From an uncultured Bacteroidales bacterium (GTDB lineage: Bacteria > Bacteroidota > Bacteroidia > Bacteroidales > Bacteroidaceae): a stretch of 64,000 nt of DNA. Of the stretch, positions 18,319-26,766 are shown in pieces (the first letter of the stretch is position 1; each line of letters begins with the position of its first letter). The notes beneath the pieces were generated by a model that saw only the letters and a list, made by a program, of their open reading frames with translations, was not told the DNA's origin and made no database searches. The stretch covers positions 42,043 through 106,042 of the forward strand of contig CAMYYY010000004.1 of NCBI GenBank assembly GCA_947303715.1, given 5' to 3'. A program made the position numbers and the translations under genes.

Positions 18319-20616
18319 TTAATTCTTCACCTCCGTCCAAGCGGGAGGGGTGACGCCGAGCAGATGGCGTACGAAGAAGTCGTAGCGCTTGTGCTCGCCG
18401 AAAGCCTCACCTACCGTATGGTGAGCACCTGGGATGACGACAAGCTCAAAGTCCTTGTTTGCTTTGATGAGGGCATTCGCCACCTGCATCGTCGAGGCAG
18501 GATCGACGTTATCGTCCAGCTCACCCACCACGAGCATCAGCGGGCGTTGCAGCAGATGGGCGTTCTCCACGTTCGAGCCCTCCTTGTACTGCTCCCCGAT
18601 AGGATAGCCCAGCCAGAGTTCGTTCCACCAGATCTTGTCCATGCGGTTATCGTGGCATCCGCAGGCGCTGTAGCAGCACTTGTAGAACTCGGGATAGAAC
18701 AGCGTAGCCGTGAGCGACTCCTGCCCGCCAGCCGAGCAGCCGTAGATGCCCACACGGTCGATGTCCATGTAGGGATATTTTTCGGCAGCAGCCTTTATCC
18801 AGGCAATATGGTCAGGGATGCCGGCGTCCTTGAGGTTGCGGCAGCAGATGTTCTCAAACTCACGCGAGCGGAACGAGGTGCCCATGCCGTCCACCATGAC
18901 GACGATGAATCCCAGCTCCGCCAGCGGTGTCATGTAGTAGTTGAAGGCTTGGAACGATTTGGGCACGTATTGGTCGCCCGGGCCCTGATAGATGTATTCT
19001 ACGATGGGGTATTTCTTCGTGGGGTCGAAGTTCGTGGGGCGGGCGATGAGGCCCCACATGTTTGTCTTGCCGTCACGTCCTGGTGCCACGAATACTTCGG
19101 GAGCCTTCCAGCCAGCCTCCAAGAGCTTGCTGATGTCGGCTTTCTCCAGTTCCTTCACCACGCTGCCGTCCTTGGCGCTACGCAGCACCGTCTGCGGAGC
19201 CTCAGCCACCGTTGACCACGTATCGACGAGATAGTTGTAGTCGTCTGAGAACACAGCGCGATGATTGCCTACGGAGGGGGTGAGGTCGATCATGTCCGAG
19301 CCGTCGAAGCGGATGCGGTAGTAGTGGATGAAATAGGGATCTTCGCCTGAGGCAGCACCGTAGGGAGCTGCATGGACTCCGTTTGCCGTAAAGTAGATAA
19401 CCTCGTTCTCCTCGTCCACGTGGAGCACCTGCCGGACGTACCACTCTCCTTTTGTGATTTGGTTGATAGGCTTCCCTGTAGCACGGTCGTAGAGGTAGAG
19501 ATGCTGCCAGCCGTCACGCTCGCTGCTCCAGATGAAGCGCTTGCCGTCCTTCAGGAAGCGGTTCCAGAGGCGGGGATAGTTGACGTACTTGTCGCTTGTC
19601 TCCTCAGCCAGCGTGCGCACCTTGCCCGTCTCGGCAGAAAGCTCCAGCAGACGGTACACCTGATGTCCGCGGGCGTTGAATTCGAAGCGCACGGCGCGGC
19701 TGTCCTCATTCCATGTGGGGCCGTTCAGGTCATATTGATTGGTAAACAGTTCCGTTGAGGGGATGATGGCACGTCCTGTCTTCACCTCGAAGATACAGGG
19801 CGTCTTCTGCATGAGGTCGTCGCCGGGTTTGGCATACTCCTGCTTGTGCAGCTTGGGCTGGCTCTGGTCAGCAGGCGACGATTCCACATAATAGACGTAG
19901 CGCTTCTCGGCTACGGGGCGGATTTTGTTGGCAGCCACATAACGGCTGTCGGGCGACCAGCGCAGCCATGAGGAGTAGTAGTTTGCCAGCGTGCCGTCGA
20001 TGCTGAGGGCACGGGCATTGCCGCCTCGGGCAGGGCGCACCCAGACGTTGGCGTCGCGGATGAAGGCCACCCACTTGCCGTCAGGCGAGGGAACTTCGTT
20101 CCCGCCCTTCTCGTCATCGACCTCCATCCAGTGGCGCTGAGGCTGCTGACTGCCGCGGAAATTGCCACGTCCGAAGGGAGAGAGCTGAGCCGCTTCAGCC
20201 GTAAGCTTGCCTTTGTTGATGAGGTATATCCAATTCTTGCCGGAAGAAGCGAACCAGAGGGTGTCGCCCTTCTCGCTTACGCGGAGGCGCTGCAGGTCCA
20301 GCTTATCTGCCTTCACCTGCTGCTTGGTCTCTTTGGAGAGCAGTTTTGCCAGTTTAGTGGCATCGAAGAGAGGTTTCGATGTGCCCTTGTCGGCATTGAC
20401 GAGAAGGTAGTCGTTAGTGCCTTTTTCGGCATTGCGGTGGGTGTACCAGAAGGAGTGGCTTTTGCCCAGCCAGTGAGGCTCGATGCTGGAGTTCAATACT
20501 TTGTCGTTGCCGAAGCGGCTGCGCATTCCGTAGGCACGGTTGTAGTCGTCGAGAGTGCCCTGAGCGCTGATGCCCAGGCTCAGCCCTGCGAGAAGGAGAA
20601 GAAGGAGCTTTTTCAT
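18319..20616 (-). CDS. S9 family peptidase, dipeptidyl peptidase IV type
   Basis: 765 residues with a signal peptide (MKKLLLLLLAGLSLGISAQG). DPP-IV enzymes remove X-Pro or X-Ala dipeptides from peptide N-termini, usually in the periplasm or at the cell surface. The N-terminal beta-propeller (about residues 30-490) is followed by an alpha/beta-hydrolase domain with the nucleophile motif GCSAGGQ (Ser about 626), an Asp in VGELDDNVDP (about 700) and His in PGAHHTVG (about 732). Length is normal for the family. It sits 41 bases upstream of the fucosidase gene and 20 bases after the DUF4249 gene. Confidence 0.92.
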   Translation of the reverse strand: MKKLLLLLLAGLSLGISAQGTLDDYNRAYGMRSRFGNDKVLNSSIEPHWLGKSHSFWYTHRNAEKGTNDYLLVNADKGTSKPLFDATKLAKLLSKETKQQVKADKLDLQRLRVSEKGDTLWFASSGKNWIYLINKGKLTAEAAQLSPFGRGNFRGSQQPQRHWMEVDDEKGGNEVPSPDGKWVAFIRDANVWVRPARGGNARALSIDGTLANYYSSWLRWSPDSRYVAANKIRPVAEKRYVYYVESSPADQSQPKLHKQEYAKPGDDLMQKTPCIFEVKTGRAIIPSTELFTNQYDLNGPTWNEDSRAVRFEFNARGHQVYRLLELSAETGKVRTLAEETSDKYVNYPRLWNRFLKDGKRFIWSSERDGWQHLYLYDRATGKPINQITKGEWYVRQVLHVDEENEVIYFTANGVHAAPYGAASGEDPYFIHYYRIRFDGSDMIDLTPSVGNHRAVFSDDYNYLVDTWSTVAEAPQTVLRSAKDGSVVKELEKADISKLLEAGWKAPEVFVAPGRDGKTNMWGLIARPTNFDPTKKYPIVEYIYQGPGDQYVPKSFQAFNYYMTPLAELGFIVVMVDGMGTSFRSREFENICCRNLKDAGIPDHIAWIKAAAEKYPYMDIDRVGIYGCSAGGQESLTATLFYPEFYKCCYSACGCHDNRMDKIWWNELWLGYPIGEQYKEGSNVENAHLLQRPLMLVVGELDDNVDPASTMQVANALIKANKDFELVVIPGAHHTVGEAFGEHKRYDFFVRHLLGVTPPAWTEVKN

Positions 20617-20636
20617 CGGTTTTCTGTTTATTATTT

Positions 20637-21911
20637 TTAATTCTCAATTTTAAACGTGTAGGGTCGTGAGACGGAGAAGCTGCGAGCCGAGGTAGAAGCC
20701 ATGATGCCGATACCGCCATCGATGTTGCAGGTAATCTGGACGGGCTCGGAGAAGGGCGACCATGTGGCACCGTCGTATTTCTCGACGGACTTCAGGTAGT
20801 AGTAGTATTCAGGCGTCAGCGTTTCCAGCGTGGCATTGACGGTATAGACGAAGTCGCGTCCGATGTAGTCCCACGGATTGCCATAGTCCTGTTCCTCTGA
20901 AGGATCCCAGTAGTCGCCGTAAAAGACACTACTGGTATAGTGCCAGTCGGGGTGGTAGAAATAATCCCTGCCGCCACCCCACGAGGGAGTGTGCAAATAG
21001 AGGTCGAAGGTGATAGCCGTGCTGCCCTCGGCGTTGAAGTAGTCGCCGGTAAAGAGGTAGGACGTCGGCTCGGCATAGTAGCGATCACCATCGTCATCGC
21101 TCATTCCGGGAATCATGCCGATGAATTCCTCCAGCGGGTCGGTGTCGTTGGCATCGAGCACGTATTTCGTCGAGGAGGGCAGGCTGTAGGAGAGATTCGC
21201 CTCAATGGTGTAGGAGCCGTCGTCGTTCTCCTCGTATTCGCCATCGTAGCTGTTGTAGCCGATGAAATAGATGCCGGGGCCGTCGGAGAGGCGGAACGTA
21301 TAGGTGGGGTCGATGGTAAGACGGTAGTAGCCCGTCGTGCCCTCTACGTCGTCAATAACCAGGCTGGCATGCCAGACAGAGTCGGTACGCGAGCCAAGGA
21401 CGAAATGATAGCCTGAGCCATAGGCACTTTCCGTGGAGTCCTTGGGGATGTAGGTTGTCGTGCGGCTGTCGAAGTGGGCGCGGGCGGCTATGGGGACGGT
21501 CATCGATGCCGTAGCCTTGCCGTAGGTGGGGTGGGTGACGGTGACGGAGACGGCATCGCCCTCGTGGATGGGGCGTGAGTCGATGTAGGCCTGATAGTCG
21601 GGGTCGTAGGCAAGGGCAGCGCTTGTGCCGTTGATGGAGAGGTTGACGACGGCATCCTTCAAGTTGAGGTCGTCGGTGTCCTCCTCGCTGACTTTGAGGA
21701 AGAAGACACTGCGTGAAACCTCTACGACGAGGGGCGCACCCGCTTCGCCAACGATGTTCACCACCAGCATGGGCTGCTCGTCGGGGCCATGATAGGTGAT
21801 TTCCTTCTCGCAAGAGGTAAAGATGATGGCCAGAGTGAGTAAAAGCCTCCCCCATCCCCTCCTAAAGGAGGGGTGACCTGTCGTTCGAACTTCTATATTT
21901 TTCTTTTGCAT
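20637..21911 (-). CDS. DUF4249 domain lipoprotein
   Basis: 424 residues. A lipobox IIFTSC places a lipidated Cys at about residue 34. The mature part opens with CEKEITYHGPDEQPMLVVN, typical of DUF4249 proteins, which are encoded next to TonB receptors in Bacteroidetes and are presumed surface partners of the receptor; the function is unproven. The signal peptide is unusual: residues about 11-25 (GHPSFRRGWGRLLL) are encoded by a GC-rich palindrome that recurs elsewhere in the window, so the element appears to have inserted in the signal sequence without breaking it. The start at 21911 is the likely one, and a start after the palindrome would leave no n-region. Confidence 0.85.
   Translation of the reverse strand: MQKKNIEVRTTGHPSFRRGWGRLLLTLAIIFTSCEKEITYHGPDEQPMLVVNIVGEAGAPLVVEVSRSVFFLKVSEEDTDDLNLKDAVVNLSINGTSAALAYDPDYQAYIDSRPIHEGDAVSVTVTHPTYGKATASMTVPIAARAHFDSRTTTYIPKDSTESAYGSGYHFVLGSRTDSVWHASLVIDDVEGTTGYYRLTIDPTYTFRLSDGPGIYFIGYNSYDGEYEENDDGSYTIEANLSYSLPSSTKYVLDANDTDPLEEFIGMIPGMSDDDGDRYYAEPTSYLFTGDYFNAEGSTAITFDLYLHTPSWGGGRDYFYHPDWHYTSSVFYGDYWDPSEEQDYGNPWDYIGRDFVYTVNATLETLTPEYYYYLKSVEKYDGATWSPFSEPVQITCNIDGGIGIMASTSARSFSVSRPYTFKIEN
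21844..21876 (-). repeat. in-frame GC-rich palindromic element in the DUF4249 signal peptide
   Basis: On the minus strand: CCCCTCCTTTAGGAGGGG followed by ATGGGGGAGGCTTTT. The element at 50708-50742 has the same stem and the same GGGGGAGGCTT tail. Confidence 0.8.
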
Positions 21912-21983
21912 TTCTCTTAACTTTGAACTATGAATTCTTAACTCTTAATTCTTAATTCTTAACTCTTAACTATGAATTGTGCA

Positions 21984-24407
21984 CTAAAACTTCAGTCCGT
22001 AGCTGATGGTGGGTATGATGGGGAAGAGGGCGACCTGTTTGAGTGAGGTGCGCCACGTGTTGTTGTCGGCGTTATACTCCTCGTCGGTGTAGATGAGGAA
22101 GGGGTTGTTGTGGTTGTAGGCGTTATAGACGCTGATGTTCAGCGTGCGCAGCACGCGCTTGGCCAGCACGCGGTGGAAGTTCAGTCCGAGGTCGAGGCGG
22201 TGGTAGGGGTTGAGGCGGAAGTTGTTGCGCTCGGGCGAATAGCCGAGGGTGGTGGCCCAGCCGTTCTCGTTGGTGGGCGAGAGGAAATACTGCGTATAGA
22301 CGGTGCCGCAGTTGCCGGTGGCATAGATCCACGTGGCGCTGAGGTCGAAGCGGTCGGAGAACTTGTAGTTGCCCGTGATGTCCACCTCGTGCCGGCGGTC
22401 GTACTTGGCGTTGAAGGGGCGTCCGTTGTTGAGCACCATATCGGGGCGGTCGAAGAGTCGGCGCGTGTGGCTCCACGTGTAGGCCACCCAGCCGTTGAGC
22501 CGTCCGACGGAGCGCTGCGCCATCAGTTCCACGCCGTAGCTCCAGCCGCGTCCCATGGCCACCTTGTCCTGCCAGTCGGTGCTGCCGGACATGAAGCTCA
22601 CGCCCTCGCGGTACTCCAGCAGGTTGTTCGAGCGCTTGTAGTACCCCTCGAGGCTGAGGTCGCAGTAGTCCTTGAGGTTATAGAACAGTCCGAGTGCCCA
22701 CTGGTGAGCCTTCTCGGGTAGGATGCGCTCGGTGACGGGCACCCAGAGGTCGGTGGGCAGCGAGAGGCTGTTGTTCGAGAGCAGATGGACGTACTGGCTC
22801 ATGTAGGCATAGCCCGCCTTCAGCGAGAGGTCGTCAGCCAGCAGCACGCGCCCGCTCAGTCGGGGCTCGGGCGAGAAGTAGCTGCGTCCGCCTACGTAGA
22901 AGAACGAGGTGCTCAGGCCGGCATTCACCTTCACCACGTCCCACAGCGTGATGTTGTCCTCGAAATAGGCTTGCGCCTCGTGGGCATCGATGTCCTTCTG
23001 CCCTGAGCGCTCGTTCACGTTCTCCTCGTGGGCATCGGCATCGGCTGTCTGCTCCTGCTTGTAGCGGAAGGCCACCGTGGCTACGTCGGGGCGGAAGAGG
23101 TGATGGGTGTAGAAGGTGCCGAAGCGCACCTCGTGCTGCGGGGTGGGGCTCCAGTGGAAGTCGGCACGGGCCGTCTCGTCGAAGATGCCCGAGCGCATGT
23201 TGATCTCCATGTGCTGCGTCAGCTTGCTCTCCTTGTCCTGCTCATCGAGCTTGATGCCCATGTGATGGCGGTACTGGGTGTAGTTGGCGCTGACGTCCAT
23301 GAACAGGCGCGGGCTGATGACGTGGTTCCAGCGGACGGCACCCACCATGTTGCCCCAGTTCCAGCCGAAGCGCGTCTTCTGCGTGTAGTCGCGTCCCTCG
23401 CGCTCGCGCAGACGGAAATAGATGTTGTCCACTCCGCTGTACCAGCTGACGTAGAGGCGGTCTCGGTCGCTGAACTTATGGTTGAGCTTCACGTTCAGGT
23501 CGTCGAAGTAGTAGCCCATCGTGGCGCCGTGCAGGTCAATCTCCCTGTCGATGAGGTCGGCACCCCAGAGGGCGGCGTTGAGGAAGATGTCGCTGTAGGT
23601 GCGGCGGGCACTGATGTTGACGGATGTCTTTCCCTTCACGATGGGGCCCTCGACGTTCACCTTCGAAGAGACGAAGCCCAGCGCCACGTCGCCGTGCCAC
23701 TTGTACATGTCGCCGTCCTTCATGCGGATGTCCACCACGCTGCTCAGGCGCCCGCAGTAGTGGGCAGGGAAGCTGCCCTTGTAGAGGGTGACGTTCTTGA
23801 TGGCGTCGGGGTTGAAGACGCTGAAGAGGCCGAACATGTGGTTGACGTTATACACTGGCACGCCGTCGAGCAGCAGCAGGTTCTCGTCGGGTGCTCCGCC
23901 GCGTACGTAGAGCCCTGCCGAGCCCTCGCTGCCGTTCTGCACGCCAGGCAGCAGCTGCAGGGCCTTCAGCACGTCCGTCTCGCCGAACATGGCCGGCACA
24001 GCCTTGATTTGTTCCACGGGGATGTCGATGGCGCTCATCTGCGAGCCGGTGACGCCCAGGTCCAGGCGGTTGCCGATGATCTCCACCTCGTCCAGTTCGG
24101 CCATGGCCGTCAGGGGCAGCGCCAGCACCGTGTCGCCCTCCAGGCGGAAGGCGTCCGTGCGGGTGCGGTAGCCAATGTAGCGTGTCACCAGCTCCACGTC
24201 GCCCTCGGGCAGCGTCAGCGAGTAGAAGCCGTAGGCGTTCGTCACCGCTCCCAGGCCGCTGCGCAGGTCGAGCACCGTGGCGCTGATGAGTGTCTCCTCG
24301 CTCACGCCGTCCGTCACATAGCCGCTCACCGTAAAGGACTTCTGTCCCCACACTGCTGCCGTCCCCACGAGGGCCGACAGCATCATCAAAAGGATACTCT
24401 TTTTCAT
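21984..24407 (-). CDS. TonB-dependent outer-membrane receptor with N-terminal carboxypeptidase-regulatory-like domain
   Basis: 807 residues with a signal peptide ending near AAVWGQ. Residues about 23-105 form a CarboxypepD_reg-like domain (KSFTVSGYVTDGVSEETLISATV). Then comes the plug (about 115-230), with GLYVRGGAPDENLLLLDGVPVYN and an LSSVVDIRMKDG segment, then a beta-barrel ending in an aromatic-terminated strand, IPTISYGLKF. It imports an unknown ligand using TonB energy. No SusD gene is adjacent; the partner is the DUF4249 lipoprotein. It leads a run of five same-strand genes with gaps of 20-72 bases, so it is probably the first gene of the operon. A TATCTTCG box (24422-24415) is a candidate promoter. 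GC content is higher than in the accessory region to the right. Confidence 0.93.
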   Translation of the reverse strand: MKKSILLMMLSALVGTAAVWGQKSFTVSGYVTDGVSEETLISATVLDLRSGLGAVTNAYGFYSLTLPEGDVELVTRYIGYRTRTDAFRLEGDTVLALPLTAMAELDEVEIIGNRLDLGVTGSQMSAIDIPVEQIKAVPAMFGETDVLKALQLLPGVQNGSEGSAGLYVRGGAPDENLLLLDGVPVYNVNHMFGLFSVFNPDAIKNVTLYKGSFPAHYCGRLSSVVDIRMKDGDMYKWHGDVALGFVSSKVNVEGPIVKGKTSVNISARRTYSDIFLNAALWGADLIDREIDLHGATMGYYFDDLNVKLNHKFSDRDRLYVSWYSGVDNIYFRLREREGRDYTQKTRFGWNWGNMVGAVRWNHVISPRLFMDVSANYTQYRHHMGIKLDEQDKESKLTQHMEINMRSGIFDETARADFHWSPTPQHEVRFGTFYTHHLFRPDVATVAFRYKQEQTADADAHEENVNERSGQKDIDAHEAQAYFEDNITLWDVVKVNAGLSTSFFYVGGRSYFSPEPRLSGRVLLADDLSLKAGYAYMSQYVHLLSNNSLSLPTDLWVPVTERILPEKAHQWALGLFYNLKDYCDLSLEGYYKRSNNLLEYREGVSFMSGSTDWQDKVAMGRGWSYGVELMAQRSVGRLNGWVAYTWSHTRRLFDRPDMVLNNGRPFNAKYDRRHEVDITGNYKFSDRFDLSATWIYATGNCGTVYTQYFLSPTNENGWATTLGYSPERNNFRLNPYHRLDLGLNFHRVLAKRVLRTLNISVYNAYNHNNPFLIYTDEEYNADNNTWRTSLKQVALFPIIPTISYGLKF

Positions 24408-24502
24408 ATTGGCCGCGAAGATAGGGAAAAAATGTGATTGAGCAAAGGCATAAGGGAAAAAATCCCTTTTTCGCTGACCGTGGAGCAGATTGAAGAACTT
24501 TT

Positions 24503-24640
24503 TTTAATGAAAAATGAAGAATGAAAAATGAAAAATAAAATGTCCCGTATGCAGCGTTCCGATTGCAATGCTATTTATTTTTCATTTTTCATTTTTCATT
24601 CTTCATTTTTCATTCTTCATTTTTCATTCTTCATTATATA
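24503..24640. repeat. intergenic AAAATGTCC element, copy 2, flanked by inverted simple repeats
   Basis: The core at 24537-24580 (AAAATGTCCCGTATGCAGCG ... GCAATGCTATTT) is bracketed by tandem TGAAAAA/TGAAGAA units on the left and TTCATTTTTCATT units on the right, giving a long AT-rich inverted repeat. The rest of the 24408-24802 gap holds only the abiE terminator. Confidence 0.7.
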
Positions 24641-24738
24641 ATTCCTAAGTCCCAATCCGATTAAGTTTTGTCTTGTTTTTTGCGTCAATAACATGACTTC
24701 TGTTATCATCGCACCATTAAAAAACACTTCTTCCCGAG

Positions 24739-24767
24739 TTTTTAGAAGAACTACAATCTTCTAAAAA
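24739..24767 (-). terminator. terminator of the AbiE operon
   Basis: Perfect 11-base arms, TTTTTAGAAGA (24739-24749) and TCTTCTAAAAA (24757-24767), about 35 bases after the minus-strand stop codon, with a U-run on the minus transcript. Confidence 0.75.
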
Positions 24768-24802
24768 AAGCAGGACAATTCCAATTGTTTTCTGTTTTAT
24801 TA

Positions 24803-25846
24803 TTAATTATTTATAGCCCTAAATCGTTCTTGAAGAATTTTCATCTTTTCTATTAATTCTCCAAAATTTAGTGGCTGCCTAAATATGAAACTCTCTTTCA
24901 TTTCGTTGTAGTCTGTCTCAAATGCTGGCATTAGTTCTTCATTGGGTACAATTTGAATGTTTGCTGGTAGTTCCTTGTCGTAATCAACATGCCTTACATG
25001 ATAGAACTTGCGTCTGTGCTTCACTATTTCATAATAGAGGACCGCATCCTTGAGAGCCATTTCTGCGTAGGGAGTGTGCATGAGTTTCTCCAAGTCATAA
25101 AAATGGCGAGTCATTCGGCGCGTCCTCGGCTTATCCTTTTGATATTCCTCGCACAACAGGAACGCCTTTTCAAGAAAAGTCCTTGCAGGACTGACGGTAC
25201 GGATGGTTTGAACGAAATCTGAGTCCACATCTTCCCCATCGAAGATTTGTTCCACCAACGAAGATATACGTCTCATTTCAAATGGCTCCGACATGGACAA
25301 TACGCTTATCTCTATTTTAATAGAAGGTACAGCATATGGGGCTTGGCTGTTATAAAGCGATGGGTAATGAACATAAAGAACAGAAGGGTCCTTGTCATGG
25401 GGTATTTTTTTCGGTTCTCCATTTTCGTCCAATACTTCATTTTCGCCAAGTACGGTCACATTAAGCCCTAATGCCTTTAGCTTACTATCTAACTCCAACT
25501 TGAACTCTCCAAGAAGGAAGTCCTGTCCTTTTTTACGAAGGTTACGTATCTGTGTGTTAGAGGTACAATTGGCACATGATAGTTTCTTCACATTCAAGAA
25601 ATAGTCACGGCTCAGAGCCAAGTCTATGTCCTCGCTGAATCGGTTGATGATGTTCCACCCTTTACTAAGGCTTGTACCACCTTTGAATAATAGGTACTCG
25701 CTGATGCTGGTATGAAATATGGCATAGAGAACAGCGGTTACCCACCAGTCCTTTTCGGCAGCGGCTTCATCTATCGGCTTTGTCTGACTGACGGTTTGTA
25801 TCATTGCCCTACGCTCATCTATTGAGAAGTCTATCCATTTACTCAT
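24803..25846 (-). CDS. AbiEii-type nucleotidyltransferase toxin
   Basis: 347 residues. The nucleotidyltransferase core is visible: LLFKGGTSLSKGW (about residues 52-64) and the metal-binding RFSEDIDLAL (about 70-79). AbiEii/AbiGii toxins are the toxic half of type IV or type II-like abortive-infection systems; studied relatives add nucleotides to tRNA ends. It is encoded downstream of its probable antitoxin gene with a 52-base gap and shares its promoter. Cytoplasmic; length within the family range. Confidence 0.88.
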   Translation of the reverse strand: MSKWIDFSIDERRAMIQTVSQTKPIDEAAAEKDWWVTAVLYAIFHTSISEYLLFKGGTSLSKGWNIINRFSEDIDLALSRDYFLNVKKLSCANCTSNTQIRNLRKKGQDFLLGEFKLELDSKLKALGLNVTVLGENEVLDENGEPKKIPHDKDPSVLYVHYPSLYNSQAPYAVPSIKIEISVLSMSEPFEMRRISSLVEQIFDGEDVDSDFVQTIRTVSPARTFLEKAFLLCEEYQKDKPRTRRMTRHFYDLEKLMHTPYAEMALKDAVLYYEIVKHRRKFYHVRHVDYDKELPANIQIVPNEELMPAFETDYNEMKESFIFRQPLNFGELIEKMKILQERFRAINN

Positions 25847-25898
25847 CGTCTTGTTTTTTTATGTTTGACTTTGTCTTCCTCTGTCACGACTCAACCAT

Positions 25899-26519
25899 TC
25901 AAACAGGTTTGATGGTTCTCGCTGCTTCAGAGTTTCTTTTGATAATTTGCCTCATCCAAACAGGAGCCAAAAGCAAATCATGTTCAATGGTGTCCTTTTC
26001 GGGCGTTTCAGCCAGCAACTTCGCAATCTGCCATTCATCTTCTTGTGTGATATTGTTTTCGCCGATGCTACGCAAAGCCTGAACAAGTTCTTGCATCAAC
26101 TTCCCTCGAAAGGCAAAATTCCTTGGTGCTCCATGTTTCAAGGTGATAGTCCTATTTCCAAGAGTCAGCTTCCTGCCTGAACCTGTGGTCAGGAAACTTG
26201 TGTTCATGGGAACCTGGGTAGAGAATCCGAGACGGTTGGCGGCAGTGGCTCCCGTAGGGATGATTACTGCTTTATCTCTTTTGGCAATCTCTGTTGCCAA
26301 TTCAAAGGCGGAAGGGTATAGGATGCCAAAGCGTGTCTTACGTGCCTTGACATATACACCCTTTGCTATACGGCTGATAATACCTTCCCTCTCAAAGATT
26401 GCCAAAAGCTTTGTGACATACTCGACATCATACTGAGGGAAAGAAGAAACAAAGAATATCTCACCGAACTTGCTGCGAGTAATCTTCTTCCTAATCTTTT
26501 GTACTACTGCATCCTCCAT
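25899..26519 (-). CDS. DUF6088 / AbiEi-like antitoxin
   Basis: 206 residues. The N-terminal 65 residues look like a winged helix (VTKLLAIFEREGIISRIAKGVYVK), as in AbiEi antitoxin-repressors, and the rest matches the DUF6088 pattern (PTGATAANRLGFSTQVP, RNFAFRGKLMQELVQALR). It should neutralise the downstream nucleotidyltransferase and repress the operon. A promoter with an overlapping 8-base palindrome lies just upstream (26540-26577), consistent with autoregulation. Confidence 0.82.
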   Translation of the reverse strand: MEDAVVQKIRKKITRSKFGEIFFVSSFPQYDVEYVTKLLAIFEREGIISRIAKGVYVKARKTRFGILYPSAFELATEIAKRDKAVIIPTGATAANRLGFSTQVPMNTSFLTTGSGRKLTLGNRTITLKHGAPRNFAFRGKLMQELVQALRSIGENNITQEDEWQIAKLLAETPEKDTIEHDLLLAPVWMRQIIKRNSEAARTIKPV

Positions 26520-26539
26520 TTAATATTTACATGAATTAT

Positions 26540-26577
26540 GGTCGGAATGATTGCAAATATTTCCGACCGCAAAGATA
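26540..26577 (-). promoter_or_regulatory. promoter and palindromic operator of the AbiE operon
   Basis: On the minus strand, TATCTTTG at 26577-26570 is the -7 box. Perfect arms GGTCGGAA (26540-26547) and TTCCGACC (26561-26568), separated by 13 bases, cover the predicted transcription start, as expected for a repressor site used by the antitoxin. Confidence 0.7.
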
Positions 26578-26717
26578 TTTCTTTTCTTCCAATTGACAAA
26601 GCTTTATACAACAAAATTAAGTTTTCTTTGCTGAAAAATGTTGTTTTCTTGTATTTTGAATAGCATTTCAAGAAGAAGTGCGGATTCTTTTATAGTGAGA
26701 AAAAATCGGCTGTATGC

Positions 26718-26748
26718 TTGCATTTTTCCGCAGTACGCCGTACCTTCG
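26718..26748 (+). promoter_or_regulatory. promoter of regulator gene 1
   Basis: TTG at 26718-26720, 20 bases, TACCTTCG at 26741-26748, then a start at 26767. The second regulator gene (54802) has the same layout and shares the CTTGCATTTTT string around the -33 element. Confidence 0.65.
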
Positions 26749-26766
26749 CACGGAAAAAGTCAGGAT

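Noticed and set aside
18364..19215. 283-codon plus-strand open frame
   Set aside because: Antisense to the DPP-IV gene, with low-complexity composition.
23028..24437. 469-codon plus-strand open frame over the TonB receptor gene
   Set aside because: It is fully antisense to a well-supported receptor, is rich in Val/Ala/His from the GC-rich complement, and has no domain.
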